Assembly (NCBI RefSeq): GCF_014201615.1
Contig: NZ_JACHEU010000001.1
Coordinates: 639,631-703,630, forward strand
DNA length: 64,000 nucleotides
Direction of reading: 5' to 3'
Origin: Aquamicrobium lusatiense
GTDB taxonomy: Bacteria > Pseudomonadota > Alphaproteobacteria > Rhizobiales > Rhizobiaceae
The position numbers and the translations under genes are program-made. Positions 61,607-64,000 of this stretch are shown piece after piece. The stretch's first letter is position 1. Each line of letters starts with the position of its first letter. Under the pieces are notes generated by a model. It saw only the letters and a program-made list of their open reading frames with translations, was not told where the DNA came from and did not search any database.

Positions 61607-62356
61607 TCAGTCGTCGACGTGATCGTGACCGCCGATGCGGCCGGGTCGCCAGTAGCCTTCCGACGAGATCTGTGATTTTTCCAGGCCGCGCTCAACAAGG
61701 TGGCGGCGCTGCGCCCGCACATTGCTGGTCTCGCCGATGATGTAGGCATGGCCACGGCCTTGCGGCAGCTCGAAAGCGGCCAGCCGGTCGAGCAGCAGCG
61801 TGTTCGGCCCGGCTTCCTCGCCGCCGCGATCGACCCATGTCACGGATGTCGCGAACGCCTCCGGCACCTTCTGGCGATCGCCGGGGCCGCCAACCTCAAG
61901 GAAAACATGCACCTTCGCGTTTTCCGGCAGGCTTTCCAGCATATGCAGGATGGCAGGCAGGCAGGTTTCGTCGCCGCAGAAAAGATGCCAGTCGGCGGTT
62001 TCGTCTATCACCGTGCGCCCACGCGGGCCGCGCACCTGCAGCATGTCGCCCGCTGCCGCGCGACGTGCCCACTCCGGGGAAGGCGTGGTGCCATGCAGCA
62101 CGAAGTCCATCGCAAGCTGTCGTTTCTTCCTGTCGAAGCTGCGGATGGTGTAATCGCGCCGACCGGTGCCGCCCTCCGGAAGAGGCATGGCCAGTACCAG
62201 CGCCTGACCCGGCCGGTACGTCATCTCGTCCAGATTGTCGCCCGTGAACACCACCCGGCGCATGCGCGGCGTAACATCGAAGGCTTCGACCACGCTCAGC
62301 GTCCATTCGGGCAGAGGAGGCCGCTTGCGTGGAGCCTGTTCAGTCTGTTGATCCAT
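61607..62356 (-). CDS. Siderophore-interacting protein (NADPH ferric-siderophore reductase)
   Basis: A 249-residue FAD-dependent reductase of the ViuB/SIP family: MRRVVFTGDNLDEMTYRPGQALVLAMPL, TGRRDYTIRSFD (the RxYT flavin motif), RGPRGRTVIDETADWHLFCGDETCLPAILHML and HAYIIGETSNVRAQRRHLVERGLEKSQISSEGYWRPGR, which is the C-terminal SIP signature. It releases iron from imported ferric chelates by reduction. It is the last gene of an operon with an O-methyltransferase and an HmuV-like ATPase. The final GGHDHVDD is histidine- and acid-rich. Confidence 0.93.
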   Translation of the reverse strand: MDQQTEQAPRKRPPLPEWTLSVVEAFDVTPRMRRVVFTGDNLDEMTYRPGQALVLAMPLPEGGTGRRDYTIRSFDRKKRQLAMDFVLHGTTPSPEWARRAAAGDMLQVRGPRGRTVIDETADWHLFCGDETCLPAILHMLESLPENAKVHVFLEVGGPGDRQKVPEAFATSVTWVDRGGEEAGPNTLLLDRLAAFELPQGRGHAYIIGETSNVRAQRRHLVERGLEKSQISSEGYWRPGRIGGHDHVDD

Positions 62357-62377
62357 GATATCTGCCTTATCCAGGTT

Positions 62378-63040
62378 TCAGGAAAGCACGAGCGACTGGC
62401 TGGCCAGCCCCTTGTGGAAGCCGAGCAGCGTGGTGAGATAGCGCGGGCTGGAGTCACCGACATAGGCGAGGAAGCCTTCATCCGGCGGCAGATGATCGGC
62501 ATTGTCGGCAATCACCAGCGCGCCGGGACGAAGCCTGTCTTCCAGCATTTTCAGGATTTCGATGTAGAGATCCTTTGCCCCGTCCAGGAAGAGCAGGTCG
62601 ATGGGGCCTTGCACGTCGGCCAGCGTCTGCAGCGCATCGCCGGCGCGGATTTCGACGAGCGGAGCCAGCCCGGCATCGGCGAGATTGGCGCGTGCCTTTT
62701 CCACCTTGTTTTCATGGAATTCCGAGCCGGTCACCCGCCCGCCCGTGTCAGCCGCGGCCGCCGCGAGGTACAGGGTGGAAATGCCGAAGGAGGTGCCGAA
62801 CTCGACGATGTTGCGGGCATTGATCGCCCGCGCCGAGGCATAGAGAAAACGCCCCATGCGCGGCCCGATCGACAGGTAGTTCGTCTTGTGGCGTTCGGAG
62901 GTGCGGAAATCCAGCGTGTGGACGGGAGGCGCACTGTCGTCGCGCGGTGCGGCCGCCTGTGCCTCGCGCATGGAGCGGGCAGCGGCGTGTTCGCGTGCGA
63001 GGATGGCCGCGACGTCGGCCCGGTGCAGAGTGCAGGTCAT
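62378..63040 (-). CDS. Class I SAM-dependent O-methyltransferase
   Basis: A 220-residue protein with AGGAGC upstream. NIVEFGTSFGISTLYLAAAAADTGGRVTGSEFHENKVEKARANLADAGL is the SAM-binding motif I-II region, and GPIDLLFLDGAKDLYIEILKMLEDRLRPGALVIADNA is the caffeoyl-CoA-type O-methyltransferase core. Its place between a heme-type ATPase and a siderophore reductase gene suggests a substrate linked to iron chelates or heme, but the family is broad and this is inferred. It is separated from each neighbour by about 20 bp. Confidence 0.85.
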   Translation of the reverse strand: MTCTLHRADVAAILAREHAAARSMREAQAAAPRDDSAPPVHTLDFRTSERHKTNYLSIGPRMGRFLYASARAINARNIVEFGTSFGISTLYLAAAAADTGGRVTGSEFHENKVEKARANLADAGLAPLVEIRAGDALQTLADVQGPIDLLFLDGAKDLYIEILKMLEDRLRPGALVIADNADHLPPDEGFLAYVGDSSPRYLTTLLGFHKGLASQSLVLS

Positions 63041-63056
63041 GGGAAGCTCCTTGGTT

Positions 63057-63809
63057 TCAGGTGGTGAGCACGACCGGGCAGCCGCGCACCGGATGTTCCA
63101 GTATCCGCACCGCCTGCCGGTAGACGTTTTCGATCAGGTCCTGACGCAGCACCTCCCATGGCGGACCATCCGCTGCGACGCGGCCCTGCGACAGGAGCAC
63201 GATCTTGTCGGCATGGGCGGCGGCCAGATTGAGGTCATGGAGAACGGCCACGACGGTCGCGCCACCGGCTGCCATCTCGCGCGCCATGGCCAGAACCCGC
63301 TCCTGATGGCGCAGGTCGAGTGCGGCGGTCGGCTCATCCAGCAGCACGACCGGTGTCGCCTGCGCCATGACGCGTGCGAAGGTGGTGCGCGCCTGTTCGC
63401 CGCCGGACAGCGTCTGGGCGTTGCGGAACGCCATGTCCCGGACCTCGGAGCCGTTCATGGCGGCAAGCACGGCGCGCTCGTCCTCATCGGGCGGCAGGTC
63501 GCGAAAGGCGCGGCCCATGGCGACCACCTCCTCGACGGTGTAGCCGAAGCGGATCACCGACCCCTGCGGAAAGACCGAACGGACCTGCGCCAGCTCACGC
63601 ACCGAATGGGCGTGAACCGCCTTGCCCGCCAGCTCGACCGATCCCTTGTCCGGCTTGCGATCGCCGGCGATGACGGAGAGCAGGGTGGACTTGCCGGCGC
63701 CGTTGGGTCCGACAAGCGCTGTCAGCGTGCCGGGTTCGCAGCGGGCAGACACGTCTTCCAGCAGATTGCGGGTACCGACCGTAACGGTGATGTCGAAGAT
63801 GTCGATCAT
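63057..63809 (-). CDS. hmuV: Heme ABC transporter ATP-binding protein (HmuV-like)
   Basis: A 250-residue protein from the ATG at 63809, whose first codon overlaps the permease stop (ATGA). LVGPNGAGKSTLLSVIAGDRKPDKGSV (Walker A), ALSGGEQAR-type signature (TLSGGEQARTTFARVMAQ) and VVLLDEPTAALDLRHQ (Walker B) identify the FecE/HmuV class. ALRGxRF-type features and the short loop GSVIRFGYTVEEVVAMGR fit HmuV, which energises heme import in Hyphomicrobiales. Ferric siderophore import is the alternative. Confidence 0.85.
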   Translation of the reverse strand: MIDIFDITVTVGTRNLLEDVSARCEPGTLTALVGPNGAGKSTLLSVIAGDRKPDKGSVELAGKAVHAHSVRELAQVRSVFPQGSVIRFGYTVEEVVAMGRAFRDLPPDEDERAVLAAMNGSEVRDMAFRNAQTLSGGEQARTTFARVMAQATPVVLLDEPTAALDLRHQERVLAMAREMAAGGATVVAVLHDLNLAAAHADKIVLLSQGRVAADGPPWEVLRQDLIENVYRQAVRILEHPVRGCPVVLTT

Positions 63810-64000
63810 GTCGGCGCGATCCCGAACCTGCGGCTGCGGTAGATCATCCACAGGAAGAACGGCCCGCCCAGCGACCCCATGATCACCCCGATCGGCACTT
63901 CGGAAGGCGGGTCGAGCGTGCGCGCGGCAAGGTCCGCCAGCATCACCAGCAGCGCGCCGCCGGCGGCGGAGAAAGGAATGAGCAGCCGGTGCGCCGGGCC
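63806..64000 (-). CDS. FecCD-family permease, C-terminal part only
   Basis: The minus strand from 64000 to the stop at 63806 reads HRLLIPFSAAGGALLVMLADL, then LDPPSEVPIGVIMGSLGGPFFLWMIYRSRR, ending FGIAPT. This is the conserved C-terminal end of FecCD/BtuC-type permeases (heme, siderophore or cobalamin). The rest lies beyond the right edge. It overlaps the HmuV-like start by 4 bp, so permease and ATPase are coupled. Confidence 0.9.
   Translation of the reverse strand, partial: GPAHRLLIPFSAAGGALLVMLADLAARTLDPPSEVPIGVIMGSLGGPFFLWMIYRSRRFGIAPT

Noticed and set aside
1..64000. CRISPR arrays, rRNA and tRNA genes
   Set aside because: I saw no regularly spaced repeat-spacer arrays and no tRNA cloverleaf or rRNA sequence. 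The tandem repeats found are too short or lack spacers.

Overview
The window looks like part of a GC-rich alphaproteobacterial chromosome, probably from the Hyphomicrobiales (rhizobial or Brucella-like lineages). This is inferred from gene families and codon use; there is no rRNA or tRNA to confirm it. It splits into two unlike halves: an integrated mobile element (1 to about 38.7 kb) and ordinary chromosomal metabolism and transport (about 38.7 to 64 kb).

Bases 1-18,100 carry the replication, partition and regulation end of an integrative conjugative element or integrated plasmid, nearly all on the minus strand. It holds DUF2840 (cut by the window edge), a ribbon-helix-helix protein, ParA, a plasmid-type RepA with three iteron-like repeats beside it, an AlpA-like HTH protein, DUF6499/DUF2285 proteins, an XRE regulator with a palindromic operator, DUF736, a DUF2493 protein, a Toprim primase-like protein, a 1,433-residue methyltransferase/strawberry-notch helicase, a large ParB-like protein and a DUF932 protein. 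The conjugation genes would lie to the left of the window.

Bases 18,400-37,900 are the cargo, a dense defence and toxin-antitoxin island. In order it has a decayed AbiE locus (frameshifted antitoxin, toxin reduced to its first codons), an intact hipBA pair with palindromes over its promoter, a tight four-gene minus-strand operon (unknown helical protein, QueC-like PP-loop protein, XRE/ImmA-IrrE protease, PIN nuclease), an orphan Phd/YefM antitoxin, and a plus-strand system (PLD-SNF2 helicase, Eco57I-type methyltransferase, SMC/RecF-like ATPase). Next to that lies a separate RecD-like helicase with a nuclease-like tail. The QueC-like operon and the PLD-helicase/methyltransferase/ATPase operon are the best candidates for undescribed or poorly described anti-phage systems.

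Bases 37,900-38,700 have no gene but several inverted repeats. They end inside an amino-acid ABC transporter binding-protein gene that has lost its C-terminal half, so this is probably the right-hand junction of the island.

Bases 38,700-64,000 hold a polar amino-acid ABC transporter (binding protein broken), a methionine-type ABC transporter, a lipoate ligase with its accessory domain at the N-terminus, aconitase B, a D-amino-acid and peptide utilisation cluster (D-amino-acid transaminase, DmpA-type S58 peptidase, M55 D-aminopeptidase, LysR regulator, amidohydrolase, five-gene peptide ABC transporter), an EamA exporter, and the end of a heme/siderophore uptake operon (SIP reductase, O-methyltransferase, HmuV-like ATPase, partial FecCD permease).
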